DNA of 64,000 nucleotides from Streptomyces sp. TLI_146 (GCF_002846415.1 NZ_PJMX01000001.1:5890001-5954000); one strand, 5' to 3'. Shown: positions 43,701 to 51,907, counted from the stretch's first letter. Made by a program: numbers and translations. Notes: generated from the sequence alone by a model not told the origin.

Positions 43701-45098
43701 ATGTCGGTCGAGGCAGGGCCCGAGAGCCGCGCGCAGCAGAGTCTTGGCACCGCCGCCGCGCGGAATCTGGCGACCACCACCAAGTCCGCCCCGCAGATGC
43801 AGGAGATCACCTCCCGGTGGCTGCTGCGGATGCTGCCATGGGTCCAGGTGCAGGGCGGTACGTACCGGGTCAACCGGCGACTGAGCTACTCGGTGGGTGA
43901 CGGCAAGATCACCTTTGTGCAGACCGGCGAGCGGGTCGCCGTCATCCCGGCCGAGCTGGGGGAGTTGCCCGCGCTGCGCGGGCTCACGGACGAGTCCGCG
44001 CTGACCGAGCTGGCGAACCGGTGCGAGCAGCGCGAGTTCGCCGCCGGGGAAGTCCTGGCCGCCGAGGGCGACCCGGTGGACACGGTCTACCTGCTGGCCC
44101 ACGGCCGCGTGGAGCGGATCGGCACGGGGCCGTACGGGGACGAGGCGGTGCTCGGGGTCCTCGCGGACGGGGCGCACCTGGGCGAGCAGGCACTGGTCTC
44201 CGGCGAGGCCACCTGGGACGCCACGGCCCGGGCGGCGACGGCCTGTACGGTCCTCGCGCTGAGCCGGGCGGACGTGCTCAACCTGGCGGAGCGGGCGAGC
44301 TCGCTCGGCGAGCACCTCGCGGCGTACGCGCTGATCCCCGAGCAGCGCACCAACAACTACGGCGAGGCGGCGATCGACCTCGCCTCCGGCCACGTCGGCG
44401 AACCGGTCATCCCGCACACGTACGTCGACTACGAAGGCGCGCCCCGCGAATACGAACTGTCCGTGGCGCAGACCGTCCTGAAGGTCCACAGCAGGGTCGC
44501 GGACCTCTACAACCAGCCGATGAACCAGACCGAGCAGCAGTTGCGGCTCACCGTGGAGGCGCTGCGCGAGCGCCAGGAGGACGAACTCATCAACAACCGT
44601 GAGTTCGGCCTGCTCGCCAACTGCGACTACGGACAGCGGCTCCAGCCGCACGACGGCGTGCCCAGCCCCGACGACATGGACGAACTGCTCTCGCGCCGCC
44701 GCGGCAACAAGCTCTTCCTCGCCCACCCCCGCGCCATCGCCGCCTTCGGGCGCGAGTGCAACAAGCGCGGTCTGGTGCCCGAGAGCATCGATGTCAACGG
44801 CAACCGCATCCCGACCTGGCGCGGCGTGCCGATCTTCCCGTGCAACAAGATCCCGGTCAGCGACGCCCGTACGACCTCGATCATCTGCATGCGTACCGGC
44901 GAGGCCGAGCAGGGCGTCATCGGACTCCAGCAGAGCGGCATCCCCGACGAGATCGAGCCGAGCCTGTCGGTGCGGTTCATGGGCATCGACGAGCAGGCGA
45001 TCATCTCGTACCTGGTCACCGCCTACTACTCGGCCGCGATCCTCGTCCCCGACGCCCTCGGCGTGCTGGAGAACGTGGAAGTGAGCCGCTGGCGCTGA
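43701..45098 (+). CDS. eshB: Family 2B encapsulin shell protein (EshA/EshB-like) with cNMP-binding domain
   Basis: 465 residues. Residues about 1-90 and 205-465 match the EshA/EshB type of HK97-fold encapsulin shell, including TNNYGEAAIDLASGHVGEP and WRGVPIFPCNKIPVSD. Between them (about 95-200) sits a cyclic-nucleotide-binding domain with FAAGEVLAAEGDP, HLGEQAL and R177, the signature phosphate-cassette region in altered form. No DNA-binding HTH exists, so it is not a CRP-type regulator. These shells self-assemble into nanocompartments; the inserted domain sits outside and may gate or sense. ATG 43701 has GAGAGGG. The next gene encodes the likely enzyme cargo. Confidence 0.88.
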   Translation: MSVEAGPESRAQQSLGTAAARNLATTTKSAPQMQEITSRWLLRMLPWVQVQGGTYRVNRRLSYSVGDGKITFVQTGERVAVIPAELGELPALRGLTDESALTELANRCEQREFAAGEVLAAEGDPVDTVYLLAHGRVERIGTGPYGDEAVLGVLADGAHLGEQALVSGEATWDATARAATACTVLALSRADVLNLAERASSLGEHLAAYALIPEQRTNNYGEAAIDLASGHVGEPVIPHTYVDYEGAPREYELSVAQTVLKVHSRVADLYNQPMNQTEQQLRLTVEALRERQEDELINNREFGLLANCDYGQRLQPHDGVPSPDDMDELLSRRRGNKLFLAHPRAIAAFGRECNKRGLVPESIDVNGNRIPTWRGVPIFPCNKIPVSDARTTSIICMRTGEAEQGVIGLQQSGIPDEIEPSLSVRFMGIDEQAIISYLVTAYYSAAILVPDALGVLENVEVSRWR

Positions 45099-45118
45099 CC
45101 CCGGGGACCCCGCGCGGG

Positions 45119-45148
45119 CGGCCGGCGGCACGGGAGGTCCGCCGGCCG
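45119..45148 (+). other. GC hairpin between shell and prenyl synthase genes
   Basis: A perfect 10-bp stem CGGCCGGCGG with a 10-nt loop, 20 nt after the shell stop and without a T tract. It may moderate read-through or protect shell mRNA, consistent with a need for far more shell than cargo. Confidence 0.5.
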
Positions 45149-45268
45149 TCCGCCCGGAGCCCGCGCCCCGCACGCGGCGCGTGAACGCGCGCACCGGCCA
45201 CCACGTATGGAACACCGCGTATGCCAGGACCGCGCATCTGACACGGCGAGAGGAATGTCGAGTTGGTC

Positions 45269-46300
45269 ATGGGGGAAGCCGTCGAGGGGCGCGAGGCCGT
45301 GGACCTGCTGGAGCGGACCCGGGTGGCAGTCCATCCGCGGCTGCGGAACACGGTGGAGTCGCTGCCGGGCTCGATACGGCGGGTCGCGATGTACCACTTC
45401 GGTTGGGAGCACGCGGACGGCACCCCGGCCGCCGGGCAGGCGGGCAAGGCGATCCGGCCCGCGCTCGTGCTCGCGGCCGCCGGGGCCCTCGGCGGTGACC
45501 CCGACGACGCGCTGCGGGCCGCGGCCGCCGTGGAACTCGTCCACAACTTCACCCTGCTGCACGACGACGTGATCGACGAGGACGCCACCCGGCGCCACCG
45601 GCCCACCGCCTGGACCGTGTTCGGCACCCCCGACGCGATCATCGTCGGGGACGCGCTGCTCGCGCTGGCCCTGCGGCTGCTCGCCGAGGACGGCCACCCC
45701 GCGGCCCCGGCCGCCTCGGCCCGGCTCGCGGCCTGTGTGATCGAGCTCTGCGCGGGCCAGCAGGCCGACTGCGCCTTCGAGCAGCGCGGTCCCCAGGAGG
45801 TGTCCCTGGACGAGTGCCTGGACATGGCGATGGCCAAGACCGGGGCGCTGCTGGGATGCGCCTGCTCACTGGGCGCGCTGTACGCGGGGGCGGGGCCCGA
45901 GGAGGTGGCCGCGCTCGACGCGTTCGGCCGCGAGGCCGGGCTCGCCTTCCAGCTCATCGACGATCTGATCGGCATCTGGGGCGACCCCGGCCGTACCGGC
46001 AAACCGGCCGGCGCCGATCTCGCCTCGCACAAGAAGTCGCTGCCGGTGGTGGCCGCCCTGACCTCGGGCACCCCGGCGGCGGCCGAACTCGCCGAGCTGT
46101 ACCGGGGCCCGATGGGGGCGGCCGCGGTGCGGCGGGCGGCGGGGGCGGTGGACCGGGCGGGCGGCCGCGACTGGGCGCAGGTCCACGCGGGCGACCGGAT
46201 GGCCCGGGCGGTGGACCAGCTGTCCCGGGCGGTCCCGGACCTCGCGGCGGCGGGCGACCTGCTGGCTCTGGCGGAGTTCGTGACCCGGCGCTCGCGCTGA
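45269..46300 (+). CDS. Polyprenyl diphosphate synthase, probable encapsulin cargo
   Basis: 343 residues of the trans-isoprenyl diphosphate synthase family. GKAIRP (59-64), first Asp-rich motif DDVID (99-103) and second motif DDLIGIWGD (231-239) are intact. Residues before the first motif (N-F-T-L-L-H) suggest a short-chain product (C10-C20), but length cannot be fixed by eye. The frame has a stop 9 codons before the start, so there is no long N-terminal loading extension like those of family 2B terpene-cyclase cargo. TTG 45263 with GAGAGGA is a possible start. A terminator follows. Confidence 0.88.
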   Translation: MGEAVEGREAVDLLERTRVAVHPRLRNTVESLPGSIRRVAMYHFGWEHADGTPAAGQAGKAIRPALVLAAAGALGGDPDDALRAAAAVELVHNFTLLHDDVIDEDATRRHRPTAWTVFGTPDAIIVGDALLALALRLLAEDGHPAAPAASARLAACVIELCAGQQADCAFEQRGPQEVSLDECLDMAMAKTGALLGCACSLGALYAGAGPEEVAALDAFGREAGLAFQLIDDLIGIWGDPGRTGKPAGADLASHKKSLPVVAALTSGTPAAAELAELYRGPMGAAAVRRAAGAVDRAGGRDWAQVHAGDRMARAVDQLSRAVPDLAAAGDLLALAEFVTRRSR

Positions 46301-46315
46301 CAGGCCCGAGGGGGG

Positions 46316-46360
46316 AGGGGACGAGGCGCCCCGGGCTGCCTCCGGGGCACCTCGTCCCCT
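46316..46360 (+). terminator. Terminator after the prenyl synthase gene
   Basis: An outer 11-bp stem (AGGGGACGAGG with partner) and an inner CCCCGG/CCGGGG stem, separated by one mismatch, lie 15 nt past the stop. Confidence 0.8.
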
Positions 46361-46433
46361 GACTCGGAGAGAGGCAACTCTAGGATCGTTCCGATCAGTT
46401 GAGGATGACCGGAACGCGACAAGGGCGGCCGAC

Positions 46434-47048
46434 ATGGGTACGGGACCGGACACGCATATACGGCGGGTCGAGCGGGACGACGAGAAGGCGGTGGAGACGG
46501 CCGTGCGCCTCCTCGACGAGGCGTTCCAGGACGACCCGGTGAGCAGCTGGGTCTTCCCGGACCCGGCGCGCCGCCGCGAGGTGCACCGCCACCTCATGCG
46601 CGCCTTCCTGGAGATCTCGCTCGACGAGGGCCACGTCGACCTCGCCGGGGACGGCACGGCGACGGCCCTGTGGATCGACGTCCCGGCCGAGCCGGAGGAG
46701 GACGGCGAGGACGGCCCGGCGCAGCTGCGGGCCGCCGTCGACCCGGAGAACGAGCGCGTCGAGCAGATCGGACGCCTCACCGGGTCGGTCCATCCGCACG
46801 GCCGGGCGCACGCGTATCTGCTGCTGATCGCGGTCGCCCCGGACCGCCAGGGCCAGGGGAGCGGGGCCGCGTTGATCGCGCCCGTCCTGGAGCGGTGCGA
46901 CCGGGAAGGCCTGCCCGCCTATCTGGAGGCGAGCAGCGAGCGCAGCTCGCGGCTGTACGAGCGGCTCGGCTTCGCACACCTCGGTGAGCCGCTGCGGCTG
47001 CCGGACGGCCCGCTGATGTACCCGATGTGGCGCGAGCCGGGAGCCTGA
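46434..47048 (+). CDS. GNAT-family acetyltransferase
   Basis: 204 residues. The acetyl-CoA pyrophosphate loop is VAPDRQGQGSGAAL, with EASSERSSRLYERLGF as the C-terminal motif B. The middle holds a long acidic insertion (PAEPEEDGEDGPAQ). The substrate is unknown. A terminator separates it from the encapsulin pair, so membership in that locus is only by neighbourhood. Confidence 0.88.
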   Translation: MGTGPDTHIRRVERDDEKAVETAVRLLDEAFQDDPVSSWVFPDPARRREVHRHLMRAFLEISLDEGHVDLAGDGTATALWIDVPAEPEEDGEDGPAQLRAAVDPENERVEQIGRLTGSVHPHGRAHAYLLLIAVAPDRQGQGSGAALIAPVLERCDREGLPAYLEASSERSSRLYERLGFAHLGEPLRLPDGPLMYPMWREPGA

Positions 47049-47071
47049 GCGCTCGGCTCCGGGCGGGTGGG

Positions 47072-47098
47072 GGCCGGTAGCGCAGTCCCCGCGCCCCT
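47072..47098 (+). repeat. Degenerate partial copy of the intergenic repeat
   Basis: GGCCGGTAGCGCAGTCCCCG followed by CGCCCCT corresponds to the 3' half of the repeat core with a few changes. It lies between two convergent genes, touching the stop of the TetR gene. Confidence 0.7.
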
Positions 47099-47670
47099 CA
47101 AGGGGCCACCACCCTGGCCACGATCATCTCCACCAGGCGGTCCGTCTGGTCCGGGCCGAGGACGTCCGGCAGGGTGAGGGCGTCGATCAGCAGGCCGGTC
47201 ATGGCGAAGTACAGCAGCCTCACGGTGTCCGCGTCGCCCGGCAGCCCCGCGTCCAGATGGAAGCGGATGTTGGCCTCCAGGTCGGCGCGGATGGCCTCGG
47301 TGAGCGCCTCCCGCAGCTGCGGCCTGCGGGTGGCCTCCAGACGGAGCTCCAGCATCGCGAGGTAGCCGGTGCGCTCCTTGACGATCCGCCGCAGCTGCCA
47401 GTGCATCAGCGAGGCGACCAGCTCCCGTGACGGCGCGGGCCGCATCGCCTCGCTCACCTCGGCCGGATCCGGTGTCATCCGTACGTGAATGTGCCGCCCC
47501 GCCTGGGTGAACAGGTCGTCCCGGCTAGTGAAGTAGTTGGACGCGGTGCCGGGCGGCACCTTGGCCTCGGTGTCGACGGCGCGAAAGGTCAGCCCGCGCG
47601 CGCCCTCGCGCGCCAGCACCTCGATCGCCGCGTCCACGAGTGCGGTTCTGCGTTCCGGGTTCCTGACCAT
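47098..47670 (-). CDS. TetR-family regulator
   Basis: 190 residues. HTH at about 25-50 with LTFRAVDTEAKVPPGTASNY. The C-terminal domain starts with RTGYLAMLELRLEATRRP. ATG 47670 has GAGGAGAGAG upstream. It is divergent from the dihydrofolate-reductase-like gene, and a long palindrome lies between the starts. Confidence 0.88.
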   Translation of the reverse strand: MVRNPERRTALVDAAIEVLAREGARGLTFRAVDTEAKVPPGTASNYFTSRDDLFTQAGRHIHVRMTPDPAEVSEAMRPAPSRELVASLMHWQLRRIVKERTGYLAMLELRLEATRRPQLREALTEAIRADLEANIRFHLDAGLPGDADTVRLLYFAMTGLLIDALTLPDVLGPDQTDRLVEMIVARVVAP

Positions 47671-47738
47671 CCGAGTTCTCTCTCCTCTTCGTTCGAAAGC
47701 CCGCGTCCCACGAAAAGTCCATCTGCAAGGGCCTTGCG

Positions 47739-47776
47739 CAACCACTACGCACAAAGTACTTTATGTGCAGTGGTTG
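47739..47776. promoter_or_regulatory. Palindromic operator between TetR and DHFR-like genes
   Basis: A 38-bp imperfect palindrome has outer arms CAACCACT/AGTGGTTG and a centre ACAAAGTACTTTATGT. It is the only strong dyad between the divergent starts, so it is the probable TetR site controlling both. Confidence 0.8.
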
Positions 47777-47812
47777 ATTGCCCGACCACCTATCGAGCCG
47801 GAAGAGGCCAGT

Positions 47813-48388
47813 TTGCGCAAGCTTTCGTACTACATCGCTCTCTCCATCGACGGTTTCATCGCCGCCCCGGACGGGTCGTACGACTTCTATCCGCTGAGCG
47901 ACGAGCTCTTCGCCTTCATGGGCTCCGACTTCCCCGAGGCCCTGCCGACCCCCGGCCGCCAGGCCCTGGGTGTCGACGGGACGCCCAACCGGCGGTACGA
48001 CACGGTGCTGATGGGCCGCGGGACGTACGAGCCCGGCATCAAGGCGGGCATGACCAGCCCGTACGCCCATCTGCGCCAGATCGTCTTCTCGCGCAGCCTC
48101 GGCGAGTCCCCGGACCCGACCGTCGAGATCGTCTCCGGCGACCCGGTGGCGTTCGTCCGCGAGCTCAAGCGCGAGGAGGGCCTGGGCATCTACCTGTGCG
48201 GCGGCGCCGACCTCGCCGGGCAGCTCGTCGACGAGATCGACGAGCTCGTGATCAAGAGCTATCCGATCGTGATGGGCGCCGGAATCCCCTTGTTCCGGGC
48301 GGAGTTCGCCCCCCGCTCCTTCGTGCCGACGGACAGCCGTTCCTTCGAAAACGGTACAGTCGTCACCACTTACGCAAGGAAGCGCTAA
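47813..48388 (+). CDS. Dihydrofolate-reductase-like protein (RibD_C fold)
   Basis: 191 residues, a bacterial bifunctional deaminase-reductase C-terminal fold. RKLSYYIALSIDGFIA is the typical first strand, DTVLMGRGTYE binds NADP, and IYLCGGADLAGQLVDEIDEL follows. These proteins are NAD(P)H reductases of unknown substrate, often paired with TetR regulators. TTG 47813 is the start, with GGAAGAGG 5 nt upstream; no ATG or GTG fits. Confidence 0.88.
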   Translation: MRKLSYYIALSIDGFIAAPDGSYDFYPLSDELFAFMGSDFPEALPTPGRQALGVDGTPNRRYDTVLMGRGTYEPGIKAGMTSPYAHLRQIVFSRSLGESPDPTVEIVSGDPVAFVRELKREEGLGIYLCGGADLAGQLVDEIDELVIKSYPIVMGAGIPLFRAEFAPRSFVPTDSRSFENGTVVTTYARKR

Positions 48389-48446
48389 CTCCCATTTCGG
48401 TCACGCCCTGTGACGAACGGCAGGCTGCGGCGCTAATCTCCCGCCC

Positions 48447-48890
48447 ATGACCACACAGTCCTGGGCGGGCTGGTACCGAGACCGCCATGGATCCGAAGCG
48501 CTGACGATCACCGCCGACGGGACCCAACTGCACACCCGTATCAGGGGAGTCGACTTCGCCGGGGCCGGGTTCGACTCGCTCGGCCCGGTGCCCGGCATAC
48601 CGACGGAGGGCTCGTTCGCGCTCGACGGCGGCGCCCTGCGCGACTTCGTCCTGGAATGGGACATGCCGGTACCGGTCGCCTCCGCCGACGGCGCGGTCCA
48701 CCACGCCACCCTGAGCTGTCTGCTCTCCCTCAAGCCGCCCGAGCCCGATCTGGGGCTTGCGCTGCACCTCGGGGGAGCGGTGTACGCGTCGGGGCGCGCC
48801 GAGGTCGACTTCGGGTCGGTCCTCGACGACATCCGCCGCCAACTCCCCAACGGGGCGCAGCTCCAGCCCTCCGTCCTCGAAAGCATCTGA
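48447..48890 (+). CDS. Uncharacterised conserved protein
   Basis: 147 residues, soluble, mostly beta-rich by eye, with no cysteines in a metal pattern beyond a single CLLSLKPPEPDLGL stretch. I do not recognise a functional family with certainty; it may be one of the DUFs restricted to streptomycetes. No ribosome site precedes the ATG, and GCTAAT sits 11-16 nt upstream, so a leaderless message is possible. A strong terminator follows. Confidence 0.65.
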   Translation: MTTQSWAGWYRDRHGSEALTITADGTQLHTRIRGVDFAGAGFDSLGPVPGIPTEGSFALDGGALRDFVLEWDMPVPVASADGAVHHATLSCLLSLKPPEPDLGLALHLGGAVYASGRAEVDFGSVLDDIRRQLPNGAQLQPSVLESI

Positions 48891-48895
48891 CCCGC

Positions 48896-48946
48896 GAGCG
48901 GCCGTCACGTACCGAGACCAGGTAGGTGACGGCCGCTCCTTCTTTT
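48896..48946 (+). terminator. Terminator after the uncharacterised gene
   Basis: A 13-bp perfect stem (GAGCGGCCGTCAC with partner) with an additional inner TACC/GGTA pairing is followed by CTTCTTTTT. Confidence 0.93.
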
Positions 48947-49000
48947 TCACGTGACCGTCAGAAAGCCGTCAAGAAGCGGCAGTTGAAGACAGCCCCACCA

Positions 49001-49027
49001 CATTGTTCTACTACTGTGCGAACAATG
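49001..49027 (+). promoter_or_regulatory. Operator overlapping the start codon of the DUF1648 gene
   Basis: Perfect 8-bp arms CATTGTTC and GAACAATG flank 11 bp (TACTACTGTGC). The right arm includes the ATG at 49025. TTGAAG at 48983-48988 could be a -35. A probable binding site of the GntR protein encoded in the same operon. Confidence 0.7.
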
Positions 49028-50001
49028 AAGGTTTCGCTGAACCGTGTCCGGTACCGCCTGGTGGCCGTCGCCGTGCTGCCGTTCCTGCTGGCGCTCGCCG
49101 TCGACCTGCTCCTCTTCGCCGTCCTGCGCGACCGGCTGCCGACGCGCCTGGCCACCCACTTCGACGGCGGCGGCACCGCCGACGACTATGCGAGCCGGGG
49201 CGCGTACGTGACGGTGAACATCGGCCTCGCGGCGGGTCTCGCCGCCGTCTGGGCGGTCATCGCGGCCACCGCGGACCTCGCGGTGCGCGGGGTGCGCTGG
49301 GTGATCGGCGCGGGATACGCGGCCGCGGGCCTGACCGGCTATGTGATGGCGGCCGCGCTGTACGCCAACCTCGACGCCGACGACGGCAGCGAGGTCCGGC
49401 TGCCGCTGTGGCAGCTCGCGGCGGGCCTCGCGGTGGCGGCGCTGGCCGCGGGCGCCGGGGCGCTGCTGCTGCGCCTGCTCGCCCTGCCCCCGGTCGTCCC
49501 GCCCCCGGCCCCGGCGCGGTCGAGCGGCTCGACCTCGCGGAGGGCGAGGTGGCGGGCTGGGCCAGGCGCGCCCCGTCGCGGACGCTGTGCGCGGTCGGCG
49601 TGGCGCTGCTCGTCGTCGGCGGCGTGCTCACATACGTGTACGGCTGGGGGCGGGCCGCCGCGCCGCTGGCGTGCGGGCTGCTCATCCTCGGCTGCTCCTG
49701 TCCGTACGTGACGGTGGACCGGCACGGGCTGACCACCCGCCCGACGGTGCTGCCCTGGCCCCGGGTGCGGATACCGCTTGCGGACGTGGACCGGGCGGTG
49801 AGCCGGGAGGTAAAGGCGCTCTCGGAGTACGGGGGTTGGGGCTACCGGGTGCGCCCCGGGCGCTCGGGGCTGATCCTGCGCTCGGGCGAGGCGATCGTGG
49901 TGCGGCGCACCGGCGGGCGGGAGTTCGCCGTGACGGTGGCGGACTCCGCGACGGCCGCCGCCCTGCTCAACACGCTGGCCGAGCGCGCGGCGGTGCGCTG
50001 A
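49025..50001 (+). pseudogene. DUF1648-type membrane protein gene with a one-base frameshift
   Basis: The N-terminal part (MKVSLNRVRYRLVAV...) with a DUF1648 segment (THFDGGGTADDYASR) and four membrane helices runs in one frame to about 49510. The remainder (VERLDLAEGEVAGWARR... to the stop at 50001), with two more helices and a PH-like tail (RVRIPLADVDRAVS), continues in the next frame. Total length is 977 nt, one short of a whole codon number. A missing G near 49519 would restore about 325 residues. It could be a real lesion or a sequencing error. It overlaps the GntR gene by one base. Confidence 0.75.
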
Positions 50002-50357
50002 TGCTGTTCCGGGTGGACCCGGCGTCCGCGGTGGCGCTGGGCGACCAGATCGCCGCGTCGGTGCGCCGCGCCATCGCCGAGGGCACGGTGGAGCCGGGCG
50101 AGCGCCTGCCCGCCGCCCGCGTCCTGGCCGACTCGCTGGGCGTCAACGTCCACACGGTCCTGCGCGGCTACCAGCGGCTGCGCGAGGAGGGCCTGATCGA
50201 GCTGCGGCGGGGCCGGGGCGCGGTGGTGGTCGAGGCGACCTCGTCCCGCGCCCGGGCCGGGCTGCTGGTGCGGGTGCGCGAACTGGCGCAGGAGGCCCGG
50301 CGGTTGGGCCTGACCGAGGACGAGCTCGTGGACCTGGTCCGCACGGGCCTGCGGTGA
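50001..50357 (+). CDS. GntR-family regulator, YtrA subfamily
   Basis: 118 residues: a winged helix (GERLPAARVLADSLGVNVHT, then GLIELRRGRGAVV) with only a short C-terminal helix, the YtrA type, which usually controls its own operon with a membrane protein or transporter. The ATG overlaps the stop of the DUF1648 gene (TGATG). Confidence 0.92.
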   Translation: MLFRVDPASAVALGDQIAASVRRAIAEGTVEPGERLPAARVLADSLGVNVHTVLRGYQRLREEGLIELRRGRGAVVVEATSSRARAGLLVRVRELAQEARRLGLTEDELVDLVRTGLR

Positions 50358-50361
50358 CGCG

Positions 50362-50769
50362 TCAGTACGTCTGGAGCTCCACCAGATTGCCGTCGGGGTC
50401 GTGCAGATGGGCGGCCCGCATGGTCGGCCCCCACTGCGGCCGGTCCTGCGCCGGAGCGACCACGGTGGCGCCGGCGGAGGCGCAGAGCTCGACCCCGGCG
50501 TCCAGCGCCTCGGGCCCGTCCACACGGATGACGACGGACGCGCCCACGGGCACGTTCTCCTCGCCGACGGCCGCGGCCATCGCGGCCCGCGAGAACAGCG
50601 CGAACGTCGTACGCCCCTCACAGTCGTCCCAACTCGCGTACCCCGACCCCTCGGTCCCGCGCGCCAGCGAGCATCCGCTCAGCTTGGGCAGCACGGCCGC
50701 GTAGAAGTGGAAGGTCGGCTCGTATCGCTCCACCAGGAGCCGGGTGTAAGGGGGTTCGAGAGGTGCCAT
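50362..50769 (-). CDS. VOC-superfamily (glyoxalase-like) protein
   Basis: 135 residues with the paired beta-alpha-beta-beta-beta units of the vicinal-oxygen-chelate fold. RYEPTFHFYAAVLPKL opens it and HLHDPDGNLVELQTY closes it; the final Glu is a usual metal ligand. The enzyme activity is unknown. It ends 4 bp from the convergent GntR gene. Confidence 0.85.
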   Translation of the reverse strand: MAPLEPPYTRLLVERYEPTFHFYAAVLPKLSGCSLARGTEGSGYASWDDCEGRTTFALFSRAAMAAAVGEENVPVGASVVIRVDGPEALDAGVELCASAGATVVAPAQDRPQWGPTMRAAHLHDPDGNLVELQTY

Positions 50770-50919
50770 GGCCCCGAATTTACCCCGTCCGGGGGACCGG
50801 GGCGGAGGCGGCCAGAGGGGGAGAGCCCCCCTCCACCCGACGGGAAAAGCCGACAGCACCCGGCTCCGCGCGGATGCCGGGTGCTGTCGTGTGCTGCTGC
50901 CGGAACGGCGAAGGAGGCG

Positions 50920-51315
50920 TTACGCCTTCTTCGTCTCCCAGAAGATGCGGTCGATCTCGGCGATGAGCTCGAGCGCCTTCTCGCCGGTCTTCGGGTCCGT
51001 CGACGCCTTGGCGGCCGAGAGGGCCTTCAGGGTGTCGTTGACCAGCTGGTGGAGCTGGGGGTACTTCTCGAAGTGCGGGGGCTTGAAGTAGTCGCTCCAG
51101 AGCACCGAGACGTGGTGCTTCGCGAGCTCCGCACGCTGCTCCTTGATGACCACGGCACGCGCACGGAAGTGCGGGTCCTCGTTGGCCTGGAACTTCTCCT
51201 GGACGGCCTTGACCGACTCGGCCTCGATGCGGGCCTGGGCCGGGTCGTACACGCCGCAGGGCAGGTCGCAGTGGGCGCTGACCTTCACCTTGGGGGCAAA
51301 CAGGCGGGAAAGCAT
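50920..51315 (-). CDS. sodN: Nickel superoxide dismutase
   Basis: 131 residues. A 14-residue propeptide (MLSRLFAPKVKVSA) precedes the nickel hook HCDLPCG, with mature H15, C16 and C20 as ligands. The rest is a four-helix bundle that forms hexamers. It dismutates superoxide. The propeptide must be cut by SodX, encoded divergently 166 bp away. Nickel induces this gene in Streptomyces; I did not find a Nur box. Confidence 0.97.
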   Translation of the reverse strand: MLSRLFAPKVKVSAHCDLPCGVYDPAQARIEAESVKAVQEKFQANEDPHFRARAVVIKEQRAELAKHHVSVLWSDYFKPPHFEKYPQLHQLVNDTLKALSAAKASTDPKTGEKALELIAEIDRIFWETKKA

Positions 51316-51481
51316 TGAGCTGTCCTTCCTCGTGATCGTCTTCTCAGGTGGGACATTACTCGGTGAGAGGACCGATTTCGCGAGTGCCCCCGGGGGCTTA
51401 GGACAAAAGTCCAGGGTCACTATGGGACTCGTGGCGGAACGTACCGTGGGAGTGGACCGGGTACCGGGAGGTGGGTGGCGG

Positions 51482-51907
51482 ATGACGGATCAGGGGCGGG
51501 AGCCGAGGGTGCCGTTGGGGGTCGCGGAGGTGACCGGGACCTCCATGGTGCCGACCCTGCTCCACGGGGACCAGCTGCTGGTGCACTACGGGACCGAGCT
51601 GCGGGCGGGTGACATCGCCGTGCTGCGGCACCCGCTCCAGCAGGACCTGCTCATCGTCAAGCGGCTGATCGAGCTGCGCGAGGGCGGGTGGTGGGTGCTC
51701 GGCGACAACCCCGACGACGAGGTCGTCGACAGCCGGGCCTTCGGGACCGTGCCGTGCGAGCTGGTGCTCGGGCGGGTGCGCGGCCGCTACCGGCCGCTCA
51801 CCCCCGGGCGTCAGCGCTCGGTCGGCGTGCTGCTGTCCTGGCTGGTCTCGGCGGTGCGGCCGGTGTTCGCCGACCGGTCGGTCTCCAGGCGCTTGCGCGC
51901 CCGGTAG
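51482..51907 (+). CDS. sodX: Nickel SOD maturation peptidase SodX
   Basis: 141 residues of the S26 signal-peptidase fold, without a membrane anchor. Catalytic Ser21 is in VTGTSMVPTL and Lys60 in LLIVKRLIEL. It removes the SodN propeptide to expose the nickel hook. ATG 51482 has GGGAGG upstream. Its last 97 bp overlap the 3' end of the convergent CGNR gene. Confidence 0.93.
   Translation: MTDQGREPRVPLGVAEVTGTSMVPTLLHGDQLLVHYGTELRAGDIAVLRHPLQQDLLIVKRLIELREGGWWVLGDNPDDEVVDSRAFGTVPCELVLGRVRGRYRPLTPGRQRSVGVLLSWLVSAVRPVFADRSVSRRLRAR

Noticed and set aside
43983..44300. cNMP-binding domain taken as a CRP/FNR transcription factor
   Set aside because: No helix-turn-helix follows it; the flanking sequence matches encapsulin shell proteins.
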